A stretch of DNA of 64,000 nt, from positions 83,209 through 147,208 of the forward strand of contig NZ_LGQZ01000107.1 in the NCBI RefSeq assembly GCF_003116015.1, written 5' to 3'. This DNA comes from Azospirillum sp. TSO22-1. Lineage in GTDB: Bacteria > Pseudomonadota > Alphaproteobacteria > Azospirillales > Azospirillaceae. Both the position numbers and the translations under genes were made by a program. Positions 36,965 through 48,201 of the stretch are shown here, in pieces. The notes under the pieces are model-generated. The model saw only the letters and a list, made by a program, of their open reading frames with translations. It was not told the DNA's origin and ran no database searches. How positions within the stretch are numbered: the first letter of the stretch is position 1; each line of letters starts with the position of its first letter.

Positions 36965-37477
36965 TTACGTGGCATTTCGTTTTCCATTGCGGCAAAGCCC
37001 GCGCAGCACGCCATCCAGCGACAAGCGCCCCGGCCCGTGCACCACGATGGTCAGCAGCAGGAACATCCAGTAGACGTGCTCGACGGAATCATAAGCCGGG
37101 TTGGCGGCGCCCAGCACGAACTGGATCACCAGCGCCATGCCGAGCAACGGCAACGCTGCCAGCCGGCTGAACAGACCAACCGCCAGCAGCACCGGCATGC
37201 CCAGCTCGAACGTGGTGCCGAGCGCCGCCGCTACGTCGGGGGACAGCAGGGGTACCTTGTACTCCTCGGCGAACAGCAGCACGGTGGTATCCCAGTCCTG
37301 GATCTTGGTCAGGCCTGAGGTGAAGAACACCTTGGCGATCCACAGCCGGATCGCGAGTTGGAGCAGTGGAGCGCCCCAGGCGTTCAGCCGCCCGATGACG
37401 CCGTCCACCTGCCCGACAATCGAGGCCATCTGCGCACGGCGCGGGGACACAGGGGGCGCAACGGCAAGAAGGGTCAT
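36965..37477 (-). CDS. DoxX family membrane protein of the bufferin-type cluster
   Basis: A 170-residue protein with four predicted hydrophobic helices. IRLWIAKVFFTSGLTKIQDW and PVLLAVGLFSRLAALPLLGM are hallmark DoxX segments. It follows bufC by 3 bp on the same strand and is the last gene of the operon. DoxX members often accompany MNIO/DUF2282 genes and are thought to link to quinones or redox balance. It is strikingly similar to the second DoxX unit of the NDH-2 fusion protein encoded at 45552-47759. Confidence 0.9.
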   Translation of the reverse strand: MTLLAVAPPVSPRRAQMASIVGQVDGVIGRLNAWGAPLLQLAIRLWIAKVFFTSGLTKIQDWDTTVLLFAEEYKVPLLSPDVAAALGTTFELGMPVLLAVGLFSRLAALPLLGMALVIQFVLGAANPAYDSVEHVYWMFLLLTIVVHGPGRLSLDGVLRGLCRNGKRNAT

Positions 37478-37480
37478 TTT

Positions 37481-38227
37481 TCATTCCTCCGGGAGCAGGG
37501 AAAAGGTCGTGAAGGTGCCCAGTTGCAGGTGGGCGAGCAGGGTGGCCTGCAGGTCGAGACCGGGATCGGTTCCCGTCGCCGCCGCGGCGGCGTGTCCGAG
37601 GTTCACGCCCGCCGACAGCGCGAGCAGCAGCGTGAACTCGCCACGCCCGATGGCCACGGCGTGCACCTCGGTCAGGGGACGGACGATCAGCACCTGCCCG
37701 CCGTCGGACGTCGGGCGCGGCGGTGGCTCGTCGCGGCGCAGCGCGTCCCAGAGGTCGAGGACGGGGCACGCCATGGTGAGCAGATGCGCCGAGGGATGCA
37801 GCGCGAAGCGCAGCTCCGGATAGCGGTGCTGCGGCACCACGCGCAGATCCTCCGGGTCGAGCATCGGCGCGTCGGCGGCGAAGAAGGCGCCGTTCCATGC
37901 CCACTCCAGCCGGGCCAGGTCGGCCGCCTCGGGCATCGCGTCCAGATGATCCGGGAAGCCGTCGCCGAAGGCGAGCAACTGTGGGACGAGCGGCGGGTGC
38001 CGGCGGACGTAGGAGGCCGCGGCGCGCCGGAAGGCTGTCCGGCCGAGCAGGCGGGCCGTAACCGGGAACGCCGCCTCCAGCGCCTCGACCAGCGAGCCGA
38101 CGACGTTGTTGGCATGGACGGCGAAGCGCATGGAGGCCGGGATCCCGTCGCCCAGGATGCCGGCGGGCGCTTCCGGCGCGTCCGCCAGCAACTGGCGGCG
38201 CATGGCCGCTTGCAGGTCATGCAGCAT
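37481..38227 (-). CDS. bufC: DUF2063 partner of the MNIO enzyme (BufC/HvfC type)
   Basis: A 248-residue protein with the N-terminal DUF2063 domain (about residues 5-95; PASMRFAVHANNVVGSLVEALEA is split by the typical YxxN-like helix, followed by FPVTARLLG) and a second globular half. In the multinuclear iron oxidase systems this partner binds the precursor peptide and assists modification. It overlaps bufB by 11 bp, so translation is coupled. Confidence 0.88.
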   Translation of the reverse strand: MLHDLQAAMRRQLLADAPEAPAGILGDGIPASMRFAVHANNVVGSLVEALEAAFPVTARLLGRTAFRRAAASYVRRHPPLVPQLLAFGDGFPDHLDAMPEAADLARLEWAWNGAFFAADAPMLDPEDLRVVPQHRYPELRFALHPSAHLLTMACPVLDLWDALRRDEPPPRPTSDGGQVLIVRPLTEVHAVAIGRGEFTLLLALSAGVNLGHAAAAATGTDPGLDLQATLLAHLQLGTFTTFSLLPEE

Positions 38228-39095
38228 GGCGCAGCTCCAGCAGGCGGTCGGCGCGCGCGGCCTCGGCCAACAGAACGGGCAGAGCCGGCACGCGCGTGTC
38301 CCATTCCACCAGCACCGGGCGGGGGCCGATGCGCCGGAGCGTGGAGGCCAGCAGCGCCCACACCGCGTCCGCCACCACGTCGCCGTGGTCGTCGATCAGC
38401 AGCGTGCCGCTTCCCGTCTCGTGCACGGCGTGGCCGGCGATATGGATCTCATCCACCGCCCCGGCGGGGATCTCAGCGAGGAATGAGGCGGCATCGAACC
38501 CCAGGTTCCGCGCGCTGACGTACACGTTGTTGACGTCCAGCAGCAGGCCGCAACCGGTGCGCGCGGCGAGTTCGGCCAGGAATTCCCATTCGGGGATGAC
38601 GGACTGCGCGAAGCCCAGGTAGCGCGAGGGGTTCTCCACCAGAATGCGGCGGCCCAGCGCCTCCTGCGTCCGCTCGACGTTGCAGCGGACGATCTCGAGG
38701 GACTCCTCGGTGTAGGGCAGCGGCAGCAGGTCGTTGAGGTAGGTACCGTCCGTTACGCTCCAGGCCAGATGGTCGGAGACCAGTTCCGGCTCCAGGCGGT
38801 CATAGAGGACGCCCAGCCGGGCGAGGTGATCGGGGGCGACCCCTTCGGCCGAACCGAGGGAGAGGCCAACCCCGTGGCAGCTCAGCGGATAGTCCCGGCG
38901 GATCGCCTCCAGGGCGCGCAGCCGGGGGCCGCCGGCCGCCAGATAGGTCTCGCTGTGCACCTCGATCCACGCCACGTGCGGGCGGGAGGTGAGAAATTCC
39001 GCGACGTGGCGATGCCGCAGTCCGATGCCCGCCCGGCAGGGCACGGGGGAGGACGCGCTGGCGGCGGCATGGTTCGCGGGGATCGGGGTGAGCAT
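38217..39095 (-). CDS. bufB: DUF692 multinuclear non-haem iron oxidase (BufB/HvfB type)
   Basis: A 292-residue TIM-barrel enzyme. Metal-ligand segments are GIGLRHRHVAEFL, IEVHSETYL, DHLAWS, ILVENPSRYL, LLLDVNNVYVSARNLGFD and EIHIAGHAVHE. The family modifies Cys residues in precursor peptides, for instance to oxazolone/thioamide or thiooxazole groups, using mixed-valent iron. The ATG at 39095 is chosen since the conserved fold starts soon after; the gene is 35 bp after bufA. The likely substrate is the Cys-rich BufA peptide upstream. Confidence 0.92.
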   Translation of the reverse strand: MLTPIPANHAAASASSPVPCRAGIGLRHRHVAEFLTSRPHVAWIEVHSETYLAAGGPRLRALEAIRRDYPLSCHGVGLSLGSAEGVAPDHLARLGVLYDRLEPELVSDHLAWSVTDGTYLNDLLPLPYTEESLEIVRCNVERTQEALGRRILVENPSRYLGFAQSVIPEWEFLAELAARTGCGLLLDVNNVYVSARNLGFDAASFLAEIPAGAVDEIHIAGHAVHETGSGTLLIDDHGDVVADAVWALLASTLRRIGPRPVLVEWDTRVPALPVLLAEAARADRLLELRHAA

Positions 39096-39130
39096 GGCGG
39101 ACGTCTCCGGCGGCCGGCGGATGGGGTGCG

Positions 39131-39457
39131 TCAGCTCTTCTTGGCGGCGGCCTTTGTCATGTCCTTGGGCATGCCGATGCCCGCGAACGCCTCGGTCTTG
39201 CCGCCGATTTCCGCGCACACGCCGGCTTTCACCGCGCGCCACTCGCCGCCGTCATAGTCCTTGGTGGACTGGCCGGCGCAGGAGTGGGTGCCGGCGGCGT
39301 TGGCGCAGCTGTTCTGCCCGGCCTTGGAGACGCCGTAGCACTTCTCCAGCCCGCCGGCCTCCGCGGCCGCCGCGCTGTGCAAGGGCACCAGGGCGGCCAG
39401 CGACAGGGCGCCGGCCAGGGCGGCGGCAATGGTGGTAGCGTTGGTCTTTTCGGTCAT
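39131..39457 (-). CDS. bufA: DUF2282 bufferin-type Cys-rich RiPP precursor (BufA)
   Basis: A 108-residue exported peptide. A signal peptide ends near residue 32 (HSAAAAEAGG). The mature part has four Cys at positions 40, 51, 60 and 81 in the pattern EKCYGVSKAGQNSCAN, HSCAGQSTKDYDG and KAGVC, which matches described bufferins. Bufferins bind copper after Cys modification by the MNIO enzyme. It is first in the operon, with GGAG about 10 bp before the ATG. Copper binding is expected from the family but is not shown by the sequence itself. Confidence 0.9.
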   Translation of the reverse strand: MTEKTNATTIAAALAGALSLAALVPLHSAAAAEAGGLEKCYGVSKAGQNSCANAAGTHSCAGQSTKDYDGGEWRAVKAGVCAEIGGKTEAFAGIGMPKDMTKAAAKKS

Positions 39458-39479
39458 CTTCCATCTCCGTTGGTTCGAT

Positions 39480-39496
39480 CCTCCCGCTTCGGGAGG
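39480..39496. promoter_or_regulatory. Small palindrome in the bufA leader
   Basis: CCTCCCG and CGGGAGG are perfect complements around a 3-base loop. It lies about 23 bp before the bufA start in the transcribed leader or promoter. It could be an operator or a leader hairpin; function is unproven. Confidence 0.35.
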
Positions 39497-39561
39497 TGGT
39501 TGACATGGCCAAAGTATTCGTGGACGCGCCGCCGCTGAAATGCTTTGGTCGTATTGACTGG

Positions 39562-39576
39562 ATAGCCGCCGTCTAT
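39562..39576. promoter_or_regulatory. OxyR-style box ATAG-N7-CTAT
   Basis: ATAGCCGCCGTCTAT has perfect 4-base half-sites with a 7-base spacer, the unit of the OxyR consensus. Seven bases to the left is GTAT, a 3-of-4 match to the next half-site. The box is 26 bp before the LysR-type gene and about 105 bp before bufA, fitting autoregulation plus control of the bufferin operon. Confidence 0.5.
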
Positions 39577-39601
39577 GGTTCGATCTGCACCGGAGGCCAC
39601 G

Positions 39602-40531
39602 ATGGAGATGCACCAGATCCGCTACTTCCTGGCCGTCGCCGAGACGCTGAACTTCACGCGCGCGGCGGAGCAGTGCAACGTCACCCAGCCTTCGCTCACC
39701 CGCGCCATCCAGAAGCTGGAGGAGGAGATGGGCGGCCTGCTGTTCAGCCGGGAACACCACAACACTCACCTGACCGAGCTGGGCCGGCTGGTGCTGCCGC
39801 ACCTGGAGTCCATCTACGTGACCAACTCGGCCGTGCTGGCGGAGGCCAAGCAGTACCGCAGCATGGAGCGCGCGCCGCTCAAACTGGGCGTCATGTGCAC
39901 GATCACGCCCACCCGCCTCGTCGGCTTCTTCGAGCAGCTGCGCGCCCGCGTCCCGATGCTCGACCTGACGATCCGCGACATGCCGGCCAAGCCGCTGGTG
40001 GAGGCGTTGCTGGCCGGCGAGTTGGACGTGGCGCTGGTGGCGCTGCCGAGCTTCCCGGAGCGGTGCACCGCCAAGCCGCTGTTCACCGAGCGCTACCTGA
40101 TCGCCTGCCCGCGCGGCCACCGCTTCGAGGACATGAACGCCGTGCCGTTGTCCGAACTGGACGGCGAGGACTATCTGCAGCGCGTGCACTGCGAATTCCG
40201 CTATCACTTCGAGGCGCTGAACGTGCCGAAGCAGCATACGGTGAACGTCCGCTATCACAGCGAGCGCGAGGACTGGGTGCAGGCGATGATCGCCGCCGGG
40301 ATGGGATGCGCGGTGATGCCGGAGAACCTGGCGACCCTGCCCGGCCTGGTGACGCGCGCCATCATCGAGCCGGAGGTGACGCGGACGATCCACCTGGTGA
40401 CCGTGTCCGGCCGGCGCTTCACGCCGGTGGAGCAGGTGGCCATCCGCATGGCGCAGACCTACCGCTGGGACGCGGCGGAACCGGCGCGCAGCACGGCGAT
40501 GGTGTGGGAGGATATCGCGGTGGTGGAATAA
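39602..40531 (+). CDS. LysR-family regulator, OxyR-like
   Basis: A 309-residue LysR protein. The HTH region is LNFTRAAEQCNVTQPSLTRAIQKLEEEMG. The effector domain begins near APLKLGVMCTITPTRL. A Cys in the segment YLQRVHCEFRYHFE sits where OxyR carries its sensing Cys (GHCLRD), but I see no resolving Cys at the expected later place, so a single-Cys or non-redox mode is possible. It is divergent from the bufferin-type operon, with GGAGG before the ATG. Control of that operon is inference. Confidence 0.88.
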   Translation: MEMHQIRYFLAVAETLNFTRAAEQCNVTQPSLTRAIQKLEEEMGGLLFSREHHNTHLTELGRLVLPHLESIYVTNSAVLAEAKQYRSMERAPLKLGVMCTITPTRLVGFFEQLRARVPMLDLTIRDMPAKPLVEALLAGELDVALVALPSFPERCTAKPLFTERYLIACPRGHRFEDMNAVPLSELDGEDYLQRVHCEFRYHFEALNVPKQHTVNVRYHSEREDWVQAMIAAGMGCAVMPENLATLPGLVTRAIIEPEVTRTIHLVTVSGRRFTPVEQVAIRMAQTYRWDAAEPARSTAMVWEDIAVVE

Positions 40532-40610
40532 TGCCCCCTCCCCCCGCCCGGCCGCTACGGTATGAAACACATGTTGTGACGCAAAAATGCCAACCAATTC
40601 AAAGAATTGC

Positions 40611-40697
40611 CCGTCATCCCCGCGAAGGCGGGGATCCATACGTTCCGCAACCGCATGCTTTGGAAGTTATGGATCCCCGCCTTCGCGGGGATGACGG
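40611..40697. repeat. REP-type palindrome (30-bp arms)
   Basis: Arms 40611-40640 and 40668-40697 are perfect reverse complements over 30 bases and flank a 27-base loop. The arm CGTCATCCCCGCGAAGGCGG is a very common intergenic REP/PU-like sequence in proteobacteria. It lies between convergent gene ends (LysR stop and the MGH1 enzyme stop), where it may also stop transcription. Confidence 0.85.
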
Positions 40698-40778
40698 CTA
40701 AGTTATTGCAATAACAGGTGCTTTTGCACGGTGGCTTGTTTGCATACCGTAGAGCCCTGCGGGGGAGGGATGAGCGCG

Positions 40779-43475
<2,697 letters not shown>

Positions 43476-43494
43476 GGTCTCGTTCCTCCTCGGG

Positions 43495-45555
43495 TCAGGG
43501 TCGTTTGGATTGTTCGAGCCGCCACCATGCTTCGAGCACGCAGGCGACCGACCAGGCTTGCGCCGGGGCGCCGCGCGGCGTGTGCGGCGGAGCGCCGTCG
43601 AAGATCTCGCTGACGTGGCCGAGTGCGGCGTCGCTCAGGTGGTCGGCGACCGGCTCCAGCAGGCGCTGCGCCGCGTCGGCGTCACCGGTCATCCGATGCA
43701 CGGCCAGCGCGTAGGGACCGAGCAGCCACGCCCACACCGGTCCTTGGTGGTAGCCACCGTCGCGCTCCAGCACGCCGCCGCGATAGCCCGGCCGGTAGTC
43801 GGCATGCGCCGGCGCCAGCGAGCGCAGGCCGTAGCTGGTCAGCAACGCGCGCCGGCACTCGTCCACCACGCGGGCCTGCGCGGCGCGGTCGAGCGGGCTG
43901 TGCGGCAGGCTGACGGCGAAGATCTGGTTGGGGCGGATCGTCGGATCGTCGCCGGCCAGGCCGTCGATCACGTCGAACAGGCCACCGTCCGGGCGCAGGA
44001 AGCGGGCGAACGACCGGCGGACGCGGCCGGACGCGGTGCGGTAGGCGCGGGCGGGCCGACCCAGACGGTCGGCAAATTCGGCCATGGCGCGCAGCGCGTT
44101 GAACCACAGCGCGTTGATCTCCACCGGCTTGCCGTGGCGGGGCGTCACCACCCAGTCACCGATCCTGGCGTCCATCCAGGTGAGCTGGAGCCCCGGTTCG
44201 CCGGCGCGCAGCAGGCCGTCCGCCGGATCCTCGCCGATGCCGTAGCGGGTGCCGCGCCGGTGCCAGTCGACGATGTCCTCCAGCACCGGGAAGGCGGCCT
44301 CCAGCGCCGCCAAGTCGCCGGTGGCCCCGACGTAGGCGCGCCACGCCTCCACGTACCAGAGTGCGGCGTCCACGGTGTTGTAGTCGGCGTGCTCGCCGGC
44401 TCCGGGGAAGACGTTGGGCAGCATGCCGCGATCCACGAAGCGGGCGAACGTCTCCAGGATGCGCCGCGCGCTGCCGGGGCGCCCCGTCGCCAGCGTCAGG
44501 CCGGGCAGCGCGATCATGGTGTCGCGCCCCCAGTCGCCGAACCACGGATAGCCGGCGATCACCGACTGCCCGTCCGGCACGCCGGACAGCGGCCGGGCGA
44601 ACAGGTAGCTGTCGGCGGCCAGCACCAGCCGGCGCACCCAGTCCGGCGCCTCGGCCAGTTCCGGCACGGTGGCGGCAGCGAGACCGAGCACCCCATCCTC
44701 CTCGGCCAGCCGGCGTGCCAGCGCGGCCGGAAGGTCGGTGGACGCCTCCCCGTCCAGGCTGGCGACGATGCCGACCCAGGCGCCGGGGGTGAGGTCGAGC
44801 AGCGCCTCGCCGATGCACAGGTGATGGTCGGTGGCGGGCAGGCCGCGCTCCGCCTCGACGGACAGGTCGAAGTCGGCGTGCCAGTCGTACCGCGTCTCGA
44901 TGCGTCCGCCGACGACCGCGACGTGCAGGGTGAAGGCGGGATCGGCGACGCGCAGCCGGCTTCCGTCCACCGCCTCCACCGCCGGACGGAAGCCGTGCCG
45001 GTCGGTGGTGCCGTGGTGGTCGCGGCCGTTGGCGAGCAGCGCCACGCGCAGTTGCGCGGGCTCGTCGTCCGCATCGAGGCGCCACGCGGCATAGACGGTG
45101 TTGGCCCCCTGCTCCAGCCAGACGCGCGCCTCGACGCGGCGGCCGGCGGTGGCGTATGTCCACACCGGGACGCGGCCGTCCAGCGCGAAGCTCTCCAGGT
45201 CCACGTGGCCGGCCGGCGCGACGGCGCCGCCGCTCCAGCGGTTGGTGAACAGCGAGTATCCCTGACCCTCGGCCAGCAGCGTGGCGTCCGCCTTGGCGAA
45301 CACCAGCCGCCGGCCGAGCGGAGGGTCAACCGGCGCCATCAGCAGGCCGTGGTAGCGCCGCGTCAGGCTGCCGGCGACGGTGCCGGCGGCGTAGGCGCCC
45401 AGCCCGTTGGACAGCCACCATTCCCGCCGCTCGGCCTGGGCGAGGTCGCCGCACACCGCGCGCCCGAAGCGGATTGGCATCGGCTCGTCACCCCGGACGG
45501 CCAGGGTGTCGTCTTCGCGGATGATCGCGATGCTCATGGGACGGTCTCCCTTCAC
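43495..45555 (-). CDS. Amylo-alpha-1,6-glucosidase (glycogen debranching enzyme-type)
   Basis: A 686-residue two-domain enzyme (680 if the Met at 45537 starts). The N-terminal domain has AERREWWLSNGLGAYAAGTVAGSLTRRYHG split across its conserved GxYA and TRRYHGLL motifs. The C-terminal (alpha/alpha)6 domain has YPWFGDWGRDTMIALPGL, the GDWGRDxM catalytic region, then YNTVDAALWYVEAW and DGGYHQGPVWAWLLG. It acts on alpha-1,6 branches or related glucans. It directly follows the DoxX-NDH-2 gene (4-bp overlap if 45555 is used). Confidence 0.9.
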   Translation of the reverse strand: MKGDRPMSIAIIREDDTLAVRGDEPMPIRFGRAVCGDLAQAERREWWLSNGLGAYAAGTVAGSLTRRYHGLLMAPVDPPLGRRLVFAKADATLLAEGQGYSLFTNRWSGGAVAPAGHVDLESFALDGRVPVWTYATAGRRVEARVWLEQGANTVYAAWRLDADDEPAQLRVALLANGRDHHGTTDRHGFRPAVEAVDGSRLRVADPAFTLHVAVVGGRIETRYDWHADFDLSVEAERGLPATDHHLCIGEALLDLTPGAWVGIVASLDGEASTDLPAALARRLAEEDGVLGLAAATVPELAEAPDWVRRLVLAADSYLFARPLSGVPDGQSVIAGYPWFGDWGRDTMIALPGLTLATGRPGSARRILETFARFVDRGMLPNVFPGAGEHADYNTVDAALWYVEAWRAYVGATGDLAALEAAFPVLEDIVDWHRRGTRYGIGEDPADGLLRAGEPGLQLTWMDARIGDWVVTPRHGKPVEINALWFNALRAMAEFADRLGRPARAYRTASGRVRRSFARFLRPDGGLFDVIDGLAGDDPTIRPNQIFAVSLPHSPLDRAAQARVVDECRRALLTSYGLRSLAPAHADYRPGYRGGVLERDGGYHQGPVWAWLLGPYALAVHRMTGDADAAQRLLEPVADHLSDAALGHVSEIFDGAPPHTPRGAPAQAWSVACVLEAWWRLEQSKRP

Positions 45556-47759
45556 GATGCGGTTTCAAGGACGGGGGGAGGCGCCGGCTCGGACACGGCG
45601 GGGTGTTCGACCGGGCCGGTGATGAGGCGGGTGCCCTGGCGCAGCGTCAGGTAAGCCCAGAACCACTCCACCGCGACGCCGACGCGGTTGCGCATGCCCG
45701 ACAGGAACAGCACGTGCACCGCGCCCCACAGCCACCACGCGGCCGCTCCGGTCAGGCGCACCCGGCCGAAATCAGCGACCGCCGCCTTGCGCCCGATGGT
45801 CGCCAGACTGCCGGCGTGACGGTAGCGGAAGGGACCGGGGGCCGGACGCCCCGCGATGCGCGCGGCGATGACCGCGGCGACGTAGGCGCCGCCCTGCTTG
45901 GCGGCCGGGGCGAGGCCGGGGACCGGCTGGCCGTCCCAGCCGTTCGAGGCCGCGGTGTCGCCGATGGCGTAGACGCCGGGCACACCGGTGACGGACAGGT
46001 CCGGCCCGACCTTGACGCGCCCGGCGCCGTCGGGGGAGGCACCCAGCCACCGCGCGGCGGGGGAGGCCATGACGCCGGCCGCCCAGAACACGGTGCGCGC
46101 CGCGATGCGCCGGCCGGAGACGACGACGCCCGCGGCGTCCACCGCCTCCACCCGACTGCCGGTCATGACGCGCACGCCGAGCGCCTCCAGGGATGCCGAG
46201 GCGCTGGCCGACAGCGGCTCAGGGAAGGTCGGCAGCACGCGGGGGCCGGACTGCACCAGCAGGATCTGCGCCTCGGCCGGGTCGATGGCGCGGAACTCGC
46301 CCGCCAGCCCGTGCCGGGCCAACTCGGCGATGGCGCCGGCCAACTCGACGCCGGTCGGACCGCCACCGACGATGACGAAGCTCAGCAGGGCGCGGCGCTC
46401 GCCCGGATCGGTGGCGTTCTCCGCCTCCTCGAAGGCGAGCAACAGGCGGCGGCGGATCTCGGTGCCGTCCTCGACGCTCTTCAGGCCGGGGGCGAGGGGC
46501 TCCCATTCCTCGCGGCCGAAATAGCCGTGCCGGGCGCCGGTCGCGAGCACGAGGTGGTCGTAGGGCACGCGACGCCCGTCGGCCAGCAGCACCGCGCGGG
46601 TGGCCGTGTCCACACCGGTGACGTCGCCCAGCAGGACGCGGGCGTTTGGCTGGTCACGCAGGAGGCTGCGGATCGGTGTGGCGATGTCGGCCGGCGACAG
46701 GCCGGCGGTCGCCACCTGATAAAGCAGCGGCTGGAACAGGTGGTGGTTGCGCCGATCGATCAGCGTGACGCGGCAGTCCGTCCGCGCCAGTCCGCGCACC
46801 GCCGCCAGCCCGCCGAAGCCGCCGCCGACCACCACGACGCGTGGCGCGTCCTGCGACGGTGCCGGCGCGATGCCGGCCAGCCGCGGGAAGCGGCGGCGCA
46901 CGATGGCGGCGAAGGCATGGTCCAGCGACAGCATCCCCGGCCCGCACAGCACGATCAGGCCCAGCAGCATCAGCCAGTAGAGGTGGTCGATGTGGTGCTG
47001 GTAGGTGGCGTCGATGACCAGCGTCATGCCGATCAGCGGCAGTGCCGCGAGCCGGGTGCCGAGGCCGGCGACCAGCAGCACCGGGCAGGTCAGCTCGAAC
47101 GCCGTGGACAGCAGCGCGGCCAGCTCCGGCGGCAGCAGCGGCACCGCGTATTCCGACTGGAACAGCAGGATCGTGGTGTCGAAATCGGCGATCTTGGTCA
47201 GACCGGAGCGAAAGAACACCCCGGCGATCCAGACCCGCAGGAGGAGCAGCACCGGCGGCCCAGCGATCCGCGTCACGCCGGCGAGCAGCCGCGCTCCGGC
47301 CTGCGCGAAGGGCAAGGCGCTGCCCGGAAGGCCGCGCGCCAGCCGGCGGTCGAGCGACAGCGGCCCGGCGCCCATGGCGACGTACCACGCCAGCAGCACG
47401 GCCTGGAACAGATGCTGGTCGAGCGGCAGGTAGACGCTGTAGGTGACCAGCGCCAACGCCAGCAGCGCCAGCGCCCCGGCGCGGGTGACGAGGCCGAGCG
47501 CGAGCAGCGGCGGGCCGATCAGTTCCACCGTCGCGCCGAGGACAGCGGCGATCACCGGGTCGAGCCAGGACACCGGGTATTCGGTGCGGGCGAGGAACAG
47601 CGCCTGCTCCCAGTCGTGCAGCTTGACGATGCCGGACACCCAGAAGGTCTGGGCGAGCCACAGGCGGATCAGCAGGTCGAACGCCGGCCATGCCGCCCGC
47701 TGCGCCGCGCGCAGCAGGTCGAGCGCGCGCTCGGCGCGGTGCAGGGGTCGGTCAATCAT
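45552..47759 (-). CDS. DoxX-DoxX-NDH-2 fusion (membrane-anchored NAD(P)H dehydrogenase)
   Basis: A 735-residue fusion. Residues about 10-140 and 165-290 are two DoxX units (LIRLWLAQTFWVSGIVKLHDW and LRVWIAGVFFRSGLTKIADF). Residues about 315-720 are a type II NADH dehydrogenase: FAD loop RVVVVGGGFGGLAAVRGLA, NAD loop FVIVGGGPTGVELAGAIAEL, and VYAIGDTAAS near the end of the FAD site. It would oxidise NAD(P)H and pass electrons to quinone at the membrane. The ATG at 47759 is used; it overlaps the VOC gene by 8 bp. Two fused DoxX units are unusual. Confidence 0.92.
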   Translation of the reverse strand: MIDRPLHRAERALDLLRAAQRAAWPAFDLLIRLWLAQTFWVSGIVKLHDWEQALFLARTEYPVSWLDPVIAAVLGATVELIGPPLLALGLVTRAGALALLALALVTYSVYLPLDQHLFQAVLLAWYVAMGAGPLSLDRRLARGLPGSALPFAQAGARLLAGVTRIAGPPVLLLLRVWIAGVFFRSGLTKIADFDTTILLFQSEYAVPLLPPELAALLSTAFELTCPVLLVAGLGTRLAALPLIGMTLVIDATYQHHIDHLYWLMLLGLIVLCGPGMLSLDHAFAAIVRRRFPRLAGIAPAPSQDAPRVVVVGGGFGGLAAVRGLARTDCRVTLIDRRNHHLFQPLLYQVATAGLSPADIATPIRSLLRDQPNARVLLGDVTGVDTATRAVLLADGRRVPYDHLVLATGARHGYFGREEWEPLAPGLKSVEDGTEIRRRLLLAFEEAENATDPGERRALLSFVIVGGGPTGVELAGAIAELARHGLAGEFRAIDPAEAQILLVQSGPRVLPTFPEPLSASASASLEALGVRVMTGSRVEAVDAAGVVVSGRRIAARTVFWAAGVMASPAARWLGASPDGAGRVKVGPDLSVTGVPGVYAIGDTAASNGWDGQPVPGLAPAAKQGGAYVAAVIAARIAGRPAPGPFRYRHAGSLATIGRKAAVADFGRVRLTGAAAWWLWGAVHVLFLSGMRNRVGVAVEWFWAYLTLRQGTRLITGPVEHPAVSEPAPPPVLETAS

Positions 47760-48201
47760 GGGCGCGGTCCTGTCGCAGGGGGTGGGCGAGGACGTAGGCG
47801 TGCCCGTCCGGGTCGCGGGCCATGAGCGCCTTGCCGAGGCCGAGGCGGCCGTCCGGCAGGGCGACGATGCCGGACGACACCAGCCGGTGCCGGGCCACGT
47901 CGTTTGGGGCAAGGTCGTCGGTCAGCAGCGTGACCTGCTCGTGCCAGAGGTCGTTGGCGCGGATACGGGCGCCGAAGACGCCGGTCAGTGCCTCGACCTC
48001 CGGCCCGGCAACCTCCGCGTCCGACACGGGGCGGAAGTCGAGCACGTCGCGGTAGAAGGCGAGCGAGCGGTCCATGTCGGACACCGTGATGCCCACGGCC
48101 TCCACCGCCCGTACCGTCTGCGCCATGACCGAGGCGCTCAGCATCAGCACGGCGAAACCGATCAGGACGACGACCGGGAGGAAGGGACGGGATGGCCTCA
48201 T
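47752..48201 (-). CDS. Exported VOC (glyoxalase-fold) protein
   Basis: A 149-residue protein. Residues 1-28 form a signal peptide or anchor (FLPVVVLIGFAVLMLSASVMAQ). The body is one VOC module: VEAVGITVSDMDRSLAFYRDVLDFRPV, then MARDPDGHAYVLAHP. Metal-type residues His and Glu are only partly kept. Export of a VOC protein is not the rule. It overlaps the GMC gene as ATGA. Confidence 0.85.
   Translation of the reverse strand: MRPSRPFLPVVVLIGFAVLMLSASVMAQTVRAVEAVGITVSDMDRSLAFYRDVLDFRPVSDAEVAGPEVEALTGVFGARIRANDLWHEQVTLLTDDLAPNDVARHRLVSSGIVALPDGRLGLGKALMARDPDGHAYVLAHPLRQDRAHD

Noticed and set aside
39131..40639. A long minus-strand frame of about 500 codons covering bufA and the LysR gene
   Set aside because: Only its last 108 codons make a sensible protein (the BufA precursor); the rest is the shadow of the LysR gene on the other strand.
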